NCBI GenBank assembly: GCA_964604915.1
Contig: CAZSAA010000003.1
Coordinates: forward strand, 1 to 41,941
DNA from: CAZSAA01 sp964604915
GTDB taxonomy: Bacteria; Patescibacteriota; Patescibacteriia; Patescibacteriales; UBA12465
Direction: 5' to 3'
DNA: 41,941 nt
The notes beneath the pieces are model-generated. The model made no database searches and was not told the DNA's origin. It was given only the letters and a program-made list of their open reading frames with translations. Shown piece after piece: positions 1-7,328 of this stretch (position 1 is the first letter of the stretch; each line of letters begins with the position of its first letter). The position numbers and the translations under genes were made by a program.

Positions 1-72
1 GCTCGGGGGCAAGGATTCGAACCTCGATAAGCAGGACCAAAACCTGCTGTCCTACCGTTAGACGACCCCCGA
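1..72 (-). tRNA. tRNA-Gln (anticodon TTG)
   Basis: Read on the minus strand, the 7-bp acceptor stem TCGGGGG/CCCCCGA closes a full cloverleaf. The T-arm contains GGTTCGAATCC. The anticodon stem GCAGG/CCTGC encloses the loop TTTTGGT, giving anticodon TTG for Gln. The discriminator base is G at position 2, and the 3' end runs into the window edge, so an encoded CCA cannot be judged. It lies just downstream of ftsX on the same strand with no clear terminator between them. Confidence 0.93.
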
Positions 73-121
73 ATGATGATATTGCTATATGATAACCAAT
101 CTCTTCCCGCTCGTCAATTCC

Positions 122-1030
122 CTAGACCTTGGAATACCGCCGGGCTGCTAACCAGCTGGCCACTCCATTTATCACGAAAATGAGCAAGAACTGCAGGCCG
201 AAAACGGCCCAGAAGTTCTCGGTGAAGAAGGCGATAAGGTTGACGCCGTAGTCACTGAAAAATACCTCCAGATAGGGCTGCAGAACGGTCAGGAAGGGGA
301 AAAAGACGCAGATGGCGATCAGGACGGAAATGAGAGAATAGACGAAGGCCGAGATGAAATACGGCATGTAGATGAAGTAGTTGGAAGCGCCCACTAGCCG
401 CATTATCTCTATCTCCCGCCTGTGGGTATAGATAGCCACGCGGATAGTGTTATAGGCAACCAGGAGACTTGTGAACATGAAGATGGCAATCAGAAACCAG
501 CCCACCTCATTTATCCGCTCCGTCACGTAATTTATCTTCTCTAGTATCACTGAATTATCCGCAAAATCCCGCGATTCGATGATATCGCTGTCTATCTGCT
601 GCAATTGGGCGATAAGCATCGGAGAACGGGCGGTATCAGCTGGCATGATGGCTAAACTGGGCGAGAGCGGATTACGTCCCAATTCCTTGAGGGCCTGCAG
701 TATCTCCGGATTATTGCTGTATTTCTCCCGGAAAGAGGCAAGCGCCTTCTCCTTGGAGACATAGGTGATGGAACTTACTTCCGGCAAGGAAGCAATTTGC
801 GCCCGCAGAGCGCTTATCTCTTCTTCGCTAGCGGCCGGATCCATATACAAACTGATATCTATCTTCTGCTTTACCGCCTCAATAGCGCTGTCGCTTATCG
901 TCTGCACGGTGAGCAGCACATTTATCGACAAGAGCGCGAGTAGCAAGATGGTGACGGTGGCGACCGAGAGCCAGCCGTTACGGACGATGTCCTGGAAACT
1001 GAATTTTATTACCCTGAATAATCCTTGCAT
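122..1030 (-). CDS. ftsX: Cell-division permease-like protein FtsX
   Basis: A 302-residue membrane protein with the FtsX layout. A short cytoplasmic N-terminus is followed by a first membrane helix around residues 20-45 and an extracytoplasmic domain of about 110 residues. Three more helices follow in the C-terminal half (about 175-200, 220-250 and 270-295), matching an ABC3-type permease. In the FtsEX complex, FtsX does not transport. It relays ATP hydrolysis by FtsE to peptidoglycan hydrolases or their regulators at the septum. It starts 10 bases after ftsE, and the upstream gene of the same run encodes a secreted carboxypeptidase, a plausible client enzyme. The identification rests on ftsE adjacency, topology and length typical of the family. 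Confidence 0.93.
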   Translation of the reverse strand: MQGLFRVIKFSFQDIVRNGWLSVATVTILLLALLSINVLLTVQTISDSAIEAVKQKIDISLYMDPAASEEEISALRAQIASLPEVSSITYVSKEKALASFREKYSNNPEILQALKELGRNPLSPSLAIMPADTARSPMLIAQLQQIDSDIIESRDFADNSVILEKINYVTERINEVGWFLIAIFMFTSLLVAYNTIRVAIYTHRREIEIMRLVGASNYFIYMPYFISAFVYSLISVLIAICVFFPFLTVLQPYLEVFFSDYGVNLIAFFTENFWAVFGLQFLLIFVINGVASWLAARRYSKV

Positions 1031-1040
1031 ATGAAAAAAA

Positions 1041-1724
1041 TTATAGCAGATACTTCCCTTGCTTCTGGTCGCTTATCACCCTCCCCTGCTCCATGGTGAT
1101 GACCCGCCGGTGCAGGCGATTGACGATCTCCTTGTTATGGGTAACTAATACTACGGTGGTGCCGAAGCGGTTTATCCGGATGAGCAGGTCGATGATTTCG
1201 TCCGCGTTGATAGCGTCCAGGTTGCCGGTCGGCTCATCAGCCAAAAGTATCCGAGGCTGATGCACCAAGGCGCGGGCGATAGCGGCCCGTTGCTGTTCGC
1301 CGCCGGAGACTTCGTGGGGATAGCGCCCTTTCTTGTCTTCGAGTCCCACTATCTTCATGACGCTCCCGACCACCTTGTCGATCTTCTTGCGATCTTCGCC
1401 GCAGACTTCCAGGGCGAAGGCAACGTTCTCCTTCAAGGTCTTCTTAGGGAGGAGCTTAAAGTCTTGAAATATGACGCCTATCTGACGCCGCAAGAAAGCG
1501 ACTTCCCGTTTAGGGAGCCTGGTAATATCCCAATCGCCCACGATGACCTTGCCTTCGTCCGCCCGCTGTTCACCGATGAGGAGCTTGACCAGGGTAGTTT
1601 TGCCAGCGCCGGACTGACCGACGATAGAGACAAGCTCGCCCGCCCCGATCTCGAGACTGACGTTATCGACTACCTTATTCTTATGCTTGGTATAATACTT
1701 GGAAACTCCCTGCAGGCTGATCAT
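1041..1724 (-). CDS. ftsE: Cell-division ATP-binding protein FtsE
   Basis: A 227-residue ABC ATPase. The Walker A motif GQSGAGKTT is at residues 36-44, the signature SGGEQQR near 140, and the Walker B with D-loop (LLADEPTGNLD) near 160-170, followed by the switch histidine in VTHN. All catalytic residues appear intact. It pairs with the membrane partner FtsX encoded 10 bases downstream. The upstream carboxypeptidase gene ends 4 bases before this start, so the three genes are almost certainly co-transcribed. The length is normal for FtsE. Confidence 0.96.
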   Translation of the reverse strand: MISLQGVSKYYTKHKNKVVDNVSLEIGAGELVSIVGQSGAGKTTLVKLLIGEQRADEGKVIVGDWDITRLPKREVAFLRRQIGVIFQDFKLLPKKTLKENVAFALEVCGEDRKKIDKVVGSVMKIVGLEDKKGRYPHEVSGGEQQRAAIARALVHQPRILLADEPTGNLDAINADEIIDLLIRINRFGTTVVLVTHNKEIVNRLHRRVITMEQGRVISDQKQGKYLL

Positions 1725-1728
1725 ATGT

Positions 1729-3264
1729 TTAGTCGAGCATGGATAGCCCGTAGCTTATCATCTGCTCATTATCGGTGAGGCTCGATGCCTTATCTTTAGA
1801 ATTGAAGTTTATCGCGATCACCTTCCTGCCCCGGCTATCCTGCGCCTGGGTCATCAGGCAGTATCCCGCTTCATGGAGATAGCCAGTCTTGGAGGCTAGG
1901 ATATCATATTTGCTGGAGCTGATAAGCGAATTAGTATTGGTGAGCGTATGCAGCTCCTTAGTGTTTATCGTCGAGAAAGAATAGCGCCAAGTGCTGGCCA
2001 CCTTCTTGAGGAGGGGATTATTGAACGCTTCTCTGGTTATTATAGCATACTCGTACGGAGAGCTCACGTTCTCAGGCGAGAGGCCGGTCGGTTCCACAAA
2101 CTTAGTGGAGGTAGCGCCCCAAGCCGATACCGTCTCGTTCATCCTGGCGACGAACGCCTCGCGACTCAGGCCGCTCGCGCGCACCAGGGTCTCCACCGTA
2201 TTATTGGCTGAACCGACCAAAGAAGAATATAGCAAGTCCTCGAGGGTCATGGTTTCGCCATCATCCACCTTGAGCCGGGCTGATTCCCATGGTTCGCAGT
2301 ATAGGTAGTTCCACTGTTCATCCTTCACGCTATAGCCCACGACGTTAGAGAGAGTGGGACGAGTGGAGAGAAAAACGCTGGCGGCAACCACCTTGCTCAG
2401 GCTAGCAAGCGGCGCTATCTTCTTGGCGTCCTTCTCCCAGAGCACTTCTCCGGTCTCGGCATCGACTACGATGCCCGAAGAAGCGGATATCTGCGGGCCC
2501 TCGGCCGCCTGTGCCGCTACCACCGGTTGGTTGGTCGGTTCTATCACCTTCTGCGGCTCGATCTTCACGTTGATAATACCGGCTCCCAGGCTGGCGATCT
2601 TAGCAAATGCCACCTTATCAAGATCGATTACCCGATCAGGATGGGCTTTGCGATCAGGGCCGAAATCATTAACCGTCACGGTCACTGATTTCCCGTTATC
2701 GACATTATACACCTTGAGTATGGTTCCTTTCTTGAAATCCGGCGACGCGGCGAACAAGCCGCCCTTATAGGCATACCAACTCGCCCGGCCCACGGTCATC
2801 ACTTCGGTATTGGCCAATACCGCTAATTGGGCATATGGCAGCGATAAAGTCGCCGTTACCACGTTATTCTTCGGATCATCGCTCCCTATCACCGGCTTCC
2901 AAATTTGGGCGTTGCGATCAAAAAAGAATATCTGCTTGTAATTGGCATTATCCTCATACTTGATACTTATCTGATAGCTAGCGCCGGCGGCTAGTCCGTT
3001 CTTGAAAAAATCTACTTGGTAGATCGGGCTCACTAGCCTATAGTTCCAGGGCAGGGGAAGCTCGCCCTCATATTCCTTGATCTCCAGCTTATCCGACGCA
3101 GCCGCTTTCTCGGGCACGGATACCAAAATGCCGCCAGCATCGAAGTTGGCGCTATATGGCTGGCCTGGCACTAGGGGAAAGACTTGATTAGCTGCCAAAG
3201 CGCCCGGGGACGAAAGGGGCAAGATGATTATCGCCGCTATTATCGCTATTATCGTATTTTTCAT
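1729..3264 (-). CDS. Secreted RlpA-like/D-Ala-D-Ala carboxypeptidase (S11) fusion
   Basis: A 511-residue exported protein starting with a signal peptide (residues 1-25, cut near ALAA). Residues about 27-150 form a beta-rich region I do not recognise. Residues about 155-240 look like an RlpA-type double-psi beta-barrel (GRASWYAYKGG, then VNDFGPDRKAHPDRVIDL). From about 257 a penicillin-binding-type S11 peptidase domain follows, with SLSK (SxxK) near 286, SAN (SxN) near 350 and KTG near 456, so the active-site triad is complete. S11 enzymes remove the terminal D-Ala of peptidoglycan stem peptides. The RlpA-like domain may bind or cleave glycan strands. It sits directly upstream of ftsE and ftsX. 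A joint role at the septum is inferred. Confidence 0.85.
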   Translation of the reverse strand: MKNTIIAIIAAIIILPLSSPGALAANQVFPLVPGQPYSANFDAGGILVSVPEKAAASDKLEIKEYEGELPLPWNYRLVSPIYQVDFFKNGLAAGASYQISIKYEDNANYKQIFFFDRNAQIWKPVIGSDDPKNNVVTATLSLPYAQLAVLANTEVMTVGRASWYAYKGGLFAASPDFKKGTILKVYNVDNGKSVTVTVNDFGPDRKAHPDRVIDLDKVAFAKIASLGAGIINVKIEPQKVIEPTNQPVVAAQAAEGPQISASSGIVVDAETGEVLWEKDAKKIAPLASLSKVVAASVFLSTRPTLSNVVGYSVKDEQWNYLYCEPWESARLKVDDGETMTLEDLLYSSLVGSANNTVETLVRASGLSREAFVARMNETVSAWGATSTKFVEPTGLSPENVSSPYEYAIITREAFNNPLLKKVASTWRYSFSTINTKELHTLTNTNSLISSSKYDILASKTGYLHEAGYCLMTQAQDSRGRKVIAINFNSKDKASSLTDNEQMISYGLSMLD

Positions 3265-3272
3265 AGGTTTAA

Positions 3273-3302
3273 TTGACTTTTAACGGCCGCCGCCGTTATA
3301 AT
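3273..3302 (+). promoter_or_regulatory. Promoter of the tRNA-Gly/tRNA-Thr unit with an internal palindrome
   Basis: The -35 TTGACT (3273-3278) and the consensus -10 TATAAT (3297-3302) are separated by 18 bases and lie 13 bases before tRNA-Gly. The spacer carries a perfect 7-bp inverted repeat, TAACGGC/GCCGTTA, with a CGCC loop (3281-3298), which touches the -10. It could be an operator or a chance palindrome. The carboxypeptidase gene diverges from here. Confidence 0.7.
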
Positions 3303-3315
3303 GTTAATGATTTAT

Positions 3316-3387
3316 GCGGGTGTCGTATAATGGTTATTATGCAAGCTTCCCAAGCTTGAGACGGCGGTCCGATTCCGCTCACCCGCT
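3316..3387 (+). tRNA. tRNA-Gly (anticodon CCC)
   Basis: The acceptor stem GCGGGTG/CACCCGC closes a cloverleaf. The anticodon stem CAAGC/GCTTG holds the loop TTCCCAA, giving CCC. The T-loop region reads GGTCCGATTCC. CCA is not encoded directly after the discriminator T. It precedes tRNA-Thr by 8 bases. Confidence 0.93.
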
Positions 3388-3395
3388 CTGATAAG

Positions 3396-3468
3396 GCCAG
3401 GATAGCTCAGTTGGTAGAGCAACGCACTCGTAACGCGTAGGTCGTGGGTCCGAATCCCATTCCTGGCT
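3396..3468 (+). tRNA. tRNA-Thr (anticodon CGT)
   Basis: The acceptor stem GCCAGGA/TCCTGGC and the D-arm GCTCAGTTGGTAGAGC are clear. The anticodon loop CTCGTAA gives CGT for Thr. The anticodon stem ACGCA/CGCGT has an A-C mismatch next to the loop. CCA is not encoded. It is co-transcribed with tRNA-Gly. Confidence 0.92.
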
Positions 3469-3473
3469 CAAGT

Positions 3474-3498
3474 AAAAGGGCGCTAACCGCGCTCTTTT
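3474..3498. terminator. Bidirectional intrinsic terminator
   Basis: A hairpin with arms AAAAGGGCGC and GCGCTCTTTT (one G-T pair) and the loop TAACC ends in T-rich sequence in both directions. It serves the tRNA unit on the plus strand and the FtsB-like gene on the minus strand. Confidence 0.85.
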
Positions 3499-3509
3499 AG
3501 TATACAAAA

Positions 3510-3944
3510 CTATCGCTTGATATCGCCGAAGAAATACTGGAGCCAAAGCGAGAAATTGCTCAAGCCCGACGGATTATCATCCGTCTCTCCTATCAAGGTG
3601 GAAGAAGCTGTTTCCTGGATCACCACCACCGTTTCGCCGGGTTTCTTGAGACCGAGGTTTAGTCTCGCCTGCTCTTCCAGCGAAGAGTTGGACTGGACGT
3701 AGCTGAGCATCTTGTCGAGCTCGGCATTCTGCTTCTCATACTCGGCAATCTCCCGCCTCACTTCCTCAATCTCGCGATCGATGGCTTGCTGACGATTCTG
3801 GTTCTTTGCTAAGGGCCAGATCACCAAAGCCAATAACGAGAGGGCAACGATCGCCACGAAACGCTGGCTGCTAAAAAAATTCAGCCAGAAACCGCCATGG
3901 CCAGGCTTGAGATAGGTTTTTTGTTGGCTTTTTTCCTTATCCAT
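3510..3944 (-). CDS. Septum formation initiator family protein (FtsB/DivIC-like)
   Basis: A 144-residue single-pass membrane protein. A basic cytoplasmic N-terminus precedes one helix (about residues 28-47). A heptad-like coiled coil (about 50-85, rich in E, I and Q) follows, then the family's SLEEQARLNLGLKKPGE segment that ends the coil, and finally a polar tail. In other bacteria FtsB/DivIC bridges FtsL and FtsQ/DivIB in the divisome and helps activate septal peptidoglycan synthesis. It starts 3 bases after the upstream glycosyltransferase gene, so both are likely translated from one message that ends at the hairpin at 3474-3498. Confidence 0.85.
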   Translation of the reverse strand: MDKEKSQQKTYLKPGHGGFWLNFFSSQRFVAIVALSLLALVIWPLAKNQNRQQAIDREIEEVRREIAEYEKQNAELDKMLSYVQSNSSLEEQARLNLGLKKPGETVVVIQETASSTLIGETDDNPSGLSNFSLWLQYFFGDIKR

Positions 3945-3947
3945 ATC

Positions 3948-5531
3948 TTAGCGTTCTTTAGGGGTCACCCAGAAACCCATATATTTGCCTTTCATCAGGC
4001 GCACCTGGGCATCGAGGCAGGGCAAGGCGCCAAAGAGCGTCACGTTTATCGGCACGAATACCCACTGCAAGACCATTATAACACTTTTCCAAGGAGAATA
4101 TCCCTTGGGCCGCTTGGGCAGCAGAAGATTGGAGAATATTGCCGACAGTACCAACCCGATCATGGCCATGTTCATCAGATTACTGGTTATCTGCGGCAGG
4201 TTACCGGACAAGACCGTACTGTTGAAGCGCTCGCCGCCAAGCAATACCGGCAGCCAGCCGATGACGCCGACGATGAGGGCGTTAGTCGCCCAGGAATGAA
4301 AACCGTATATCTGGATGAGAATGTGTTTGATAAGCACGAGTCTGCCTTTCCGCGGCCAGCCCTTGGTATTGCGGAACAGATTAAAGAAAAGATATGGGAG
4401 ATTCTCCGCTCCCCAAGCCCAGCGCCGCTGCTGTTTATATAGGCTAGCGGCCGTCTTGATGAAGTTCTCATCTAAAGTAGCGTCCATGGAGATGAATAGG
4501 TATAGCGGCTCGACCCGATATCCCCCCCTATAATACAACAAGCAATTCCAAAAAATGCGGGAATCCTCGCTCACCATATTGGTCGGCCAATAGCCGATAT
4601 CATGCAAGGCGCGAAAGGTCATGGAATGGGAAGAATAGGTGACCAGCTTTTCCTGCCGGATACCCATGATCATCTGCCAGAAGGTGTTGGAAGAGGCGGC
4701 TACGCGCGAGAAGAACGGTGCCTGCCACATATTATTATTATATACCGGGATAGGCTGATAGCTAGCGCGGTGCGGTTGCGAAACAGTGAGGAACTTATGT
4801 GTCAAACAGAAAAAATATTGGTCGGAGATGACGGTATCGATATCGAAGACGCTCACCAGGATGCGGTCATAGTCCAGGCCGCGCGGATCAATGATTTCAC
4901 GAACCGCCTGCCTGGCTGCCCAGGCTTGATTAGCTCCCTTGCCCTTGAGCTCGCCGACTATTCCCTGCGGATGGAAGGTAATGAGGAAGTTAGGGAAGAT
5001 AGTGCTAAAACGCTCTCTCATCGCCACTGCCTTTTCATTAGCCGATTCACCGGCCCGCTCTTCCATTGCTAAGACCACAATGAGGCGGTCATTGGGAAAA
5101 CGATCATTGGCCACCGATTGGAGGCAAGTAGCAAGAATTTCCGCGCTTTCGTTATAGGTCGGCAGAATGACCAAATGCCACAGATCGTTCCAAGCTACGC
5201 CTTGGCGAGCCAAGGCCTCTGGCTCTACTTCTTGACCATACTCGCCTCTAACTAGAGCCTGGCACCTAGCCTCCCAATCAATCTTCTGGTTACGTTTGAT
5301 CTTGCGGAAGGAGGCAATAGTATATATTGCCAAATATACGACCAGAAGCAGCCAATATACATCGAAAGCGATGACGATAAAGGCGGCCCAGACCGGCTTG
5401 GCGTATGAGAGGACCGCCAAAAATAACAAGGTGCCTAAAGAAAAGGCGCCGGGAAACATTTCCAAGGCGCGATAGAGTCTATGGTCTTTGCCAGTTAATT
5501 CGGTCGCTTTGCCGATTTTGAGATAGTCCAT
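3948..5531 (-). CDS. Membrane-bound family 2 (processive) glycosyltransferase
   Basis: A 527-residue protein with two N-terminal helices (about 30-80), a cytoplasmic GT-A catalytic domain, and about four C-terminal helices (about 405-520). Catalytic landmarks of the cellulose-synthase-like GT2 group are present: an early D in the LPTYNES/VVLAME region, FDIDT (DxD, near 227), SEDSR (near 318) and QQRRW (QxxRW, near 366-371). Such enzymes use a nucleotide-sugar donor to extend and export a polysaccharide. The product cannot be told from sequence. It is followed at 3 bases by the FtsB-like gene and has its own promoter. Confidence 0.85.
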   Translation of the reverse strand: MDYLKIGKATELTGKDHRLYRALEMFPGAFSLGTLLFLAVLSYAKPVWAAFIVIAFDVYWLLLVVYLAIYTIASFRKIKRNQKIDWEARCQALVRGEYGQEVEPEALARQGVAWNDLWHLVILPTYNESAEILATCLQSVANDRFPNDRLIVVLAMEERAGESANEKAVAMRERFSTIFPNFLITFHPQGIVGELKGKGANQAWAARQAVREIIDPRGLDYDRILVSVFDIDTVISDQYFFCLTHKFLTVSQPHRASYQPIPVYNNNMWQAPFFSRVAASSNTFWQMIMGIRQEKLVTYSSHSMTFRALHDIGYWPTNMVSEDSRIFWNCLLYYRGGYRVEPLYLFISMDATLDENFIKTAASLYKQQRRWAWGAENLPYLFFNLFRNTKGWPRKGRLVLIKHILIQIYGFHSWATNALIVGVIGWLPVLLGGERFNSTVLSGNLPQITSNLMNMAMIGLVLSAIFSNLLLPKRPKGYSPWKSVIMVLQWVFVPINVTLFGALPCLDAQVRLMKGKYMGFWVTPKER

Positions 5532-5544
5532 ATTTACGGTATTT

Positions 5545-5572
5545 ATTATAGCAGAACAGCCGAAAAATACAA
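5545..5572 (-). promoter_or_regulatory. Promoter of the glycosyltransferase gene
   Basis: On the minus strand, a -35 TTGTAT (5567-5572) and a perfect -10 TATAAT (5545-5550) are spaced by 16 bases. The -10 ends 13 bases before the start codon, so the leader is very short. Confidence 0.6.
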
Positions 5573-5589
5573 AGATGGAAAATTATCGT

Positions 5590-5618
5590 TTGGTATAAAT
5601 AAAAATTCGCGGTACAAT
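5590..5618 (+). promoter_or_regulatory. Promoter of the pilin-like gene
   Basis: TTGGTA (5590-5595) and TACAAT (5613-5618) have a 17-base spacer and lie about 40 bases before the pilin ATG. It diverges from the glycosyltransferase promoter only 18 bases away. Confidence 0.65.
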
Positions 5619-5656
5619 ATATCTATACCGTTTATATGGCCTATTTTTGATGTAAT

Positions 5657-6154
5657 ATGAAAAGAAAATATCAACCAGGTTTCACTCTCATCGAATTACT
5701 AGTCGTTATCGCCATTATCGGCCTTTTATCAACTATTTCCATCATTGCCCTAAATCAAGCCCGGTCGAAAGCCAGAGACGCCAGACGGGTAGCTGACGCG
5801 CACCAATTAACCAATGCCATCGACATGTATTATAATCAATATGGCGAATACCCGCCGCTAGTGGAAGGACAGGCGTTAGGATATGAAAATAGTTCTAACA
5901 ACACCTTCATGCATAATCTGGTTACCGCTGGCTTCCTATCCTCTGACCTGAAAGATCCGTGGAATAATAAGACATATTTTTTCTACTACTGGTTTTCAGT
6001 GGATTATAGTTATGTAAACACGTATTGCGGTGCTAATGGGAAATATCTATTAAGGATAGCTCTGGAAAACAATACGCCTCTAGACGGTTTCGCGGTCAAT
6101 TGCGTTTCCCAGACTCCTGCTTCGGGTTATTGCCGTTGCATCTGTTTCTACTAA
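5657..6154 (+). CDS. Type IV pilin-like protein with prepilin N-methylation site
   Basis: A 165-residue protein with a textbook class III signal. A short basic leader ends in G8, followed by FTLIELLVVIAIIGLL with E at mature position 5. The hydrophobic helix is followed by the KARDARRVADAHQL stretch and the NQYGEYPP motif common in pilin or pseudopilin alpha1-beta regions. The C-terminus is cysteine-rich (five cysteines in the last 45 residues), suggesting a disulfide loop. The prepilin peptidase encoded at 18197-18991 should cleave after G8. It is a lone gene with its own promoter and a strong terminator. It could be a major pilin or a minor pseudopilin. Confidence 0.9.
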   Translation: MKRKYQPGFTLIELLVVIAIIGLLSTISIIALNQARSKARDARRVADAHQLTNAIDMYYNQYGEYPPLVEGQALGYENSSNNTFMHNLVTAGFLSSDLKDPWNNKTYFFYYWFSVDYSYVNTYCGANGKYLLRIALENNTPLDGFAVNCVSQTPASGYCRCICFY

Positions 6155-6178
6155 TCATCTTTTTTATCTAAAAAAGAA

Positions 6179-6209
6179 AAAACCGGTCCATATTATACGG
6201 ATCGGTTTT
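6179..6209. terminator. Bidirectional intrinsic terminator
   Basis: 11-bp arms (AAAACCGGTCC and GGATCGGTTTT, one G-T pair) with a 9-base loop lie between convergent genes. It ends the pilin message on the plus strand and the long nrd-traG message on the minus strand. Confidence 0.85.
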
Positions 6210-6232
6210 ATGTTTTCAATAATTTTTTCTGC

Positions 6233-6703
6233 CTACCATGGACACAGGAGCGAAATCGAATCTTGCTCGACTTCCTCCGATCCCCAGACATAGGCATGAG
6301 ACATCCAAAACCGGCGGGAATCCCGGAAAACAAAAGGGGCTTCCCAAACTTCAGTCGGCCTCATCTTGCCAAAAAATGCCTTGATCAGGACATATGTCCT
6401 GAATTCGTCGCCTTTTTTCAAGATAAGGCTAAGACAATTAGTATCTTCCGGCTCCCGATCCTTGACGAACCGCGATAGGCCGGATTTCCCGATTCTCCTG
6501 GCATAGACTATCAGGTCATGCCTCGTAGTATCTACACAGTAATCTTTCCCGATAATCTCGGGAAAAATCACCTCCTCCCTGATATATTGCCGTCCCAGCC
6601 CCTCTATTGTCGCTAGAGCTTGGGGCAATAGATCAGCTACTCCTGCTTGGAGAGCGCCATCCTCTATCGTGACTTTCTCTCCTGAATATAAAAAGAACTC
6701 CAT
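6233..6703 (-). CDS. Conserved-looking hypothetical protein
   Basis: I do not recognise this protein with confidence. The reading frame is open from a GTG at 6724, but the ATG at 6703 is preferred because AAGGGAAC lies 5-6 bases before it. That gives 156 residues. There is no signal peptide or membrane helix, so it is probably cytoplasmic. The middle contains RHDLIVYARRIGKSG, RFVKDREPEDTNCLSL and AFFGKMRPTEVWEAP. This pattern recalls small nuclease/toxin-like folds in other small genomes, but I cannot assign a family. It is the last gene of the minus-strand run from nrdR, 40 bases after the exonuclease gene. Confidence 0.65.
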   Translation of the reverse strand: MEFFLYSGEKVTIEDGALQAGVADLLPQALATIEGLGRQYIREEVIFPEIIGKDYCVDTTRHDLIVYARRIGKSGLSRFVKDREPEDTNCLSLILKKGDEFRTYVLIKAFFGKMRPTEVWEAPFVFRDSRRFWMSHAYVWGSEEVEQDSISLLCPW

Positions 6704-6743
6704 TGAGTTCCCTTTATAACACACTTTAGCGATAAAATCAAGG

Positions 6744-7322
6744 CTAGATGCTTAGTCCATATTTTTCTTTCAGGCCGAACAGACAGCGCCCACAGGCAAA
6801 GACGTCAACCATGGCGTCATGAGCATCATCGAATTTCTCACTGAAAAGATGCTGGTGCAAGTCGGAAAGCGTAAACCATTTATAGCCTCCACGCCCGTTG
6901 CTCACCTTGATAGTGCTAGAGCTGAGCTTCATAGTACATAGCTTGTTAGCTAACAGAAAGACGTTGGGCATGGCCAGGCGGAACAATTCCGCCCCCACAA
7001 TCTTCTCATCAAAATCGACGTTATGCCCAACTATATGTCGGGCGCGGGAAATCTCCTTGACGAAGATATCCAATATTTCCCGTAGTGGCTTCCCTTCAGC
7101 CAAAGCCTTTTCCGTGCTGATCCGATGCACTTTGGCCGCATCAGCCGGTATCACGAAGCCCTCGGGCTTGATGATGTGGTTGTGATAGTCCCAACGGTTA
7201 CCCTCCGCATCATACCACGCCCAAGCCAACTGGACCAAGCGCGGCCAATTAGCTGAATCGGATATCGGAGCGTTATAGTTCCGGGGCAACCCGGTAGTTT
7301 CGGTATCGAATACTAAATACAT
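6744..7322 (-). CDS. DEDDh 3'-5' exonuclease (DnaQ/RNase T family)
   Basis: A 192-residue exonuclease domain with a full DEDDh set: D6 and E8 in FDTETTG, D105 in HNVDFD, and H168 and D173 in HDAMVD. Such enzymes remove nucleotides from 3' ends using two metal ions. This stand-alone form could proofread, trim RNA or degrade DNA. It has no polymerase or UvrC-like extension. It lies 6 bases after the TraG-like ATPase gene on the same strand, so the two are probably co-translated, which hints at a role in processing transferred or imported DNA (inference). Confidence 0.88.
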   Translation of the reverse strand: MYLVFDTETTGLPRNYNAPISDSANWPRLVQLAWAWYDAEGNRWDYHNHIIKPEGFVIPADAAKVHRISTEKALAEGKPLREILDIFVKEISRARHIVGHNVDFDEKIVGAELFRLAMPNVFLLANKLCTMKLSSSTIKVSNGRGGYKWFTLSDLHQHLFSEKFDDAHDAMVDVFACGRCLFGLKEKYGLSI

Positions 7323-7328
7323 AAATGT

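Noticed and set aside
1260..1778. 172-codon open frame on the plus strand
   Set aside because: It is antisense to ftsE, whose motifs are complete. No promoter or ribosome site.
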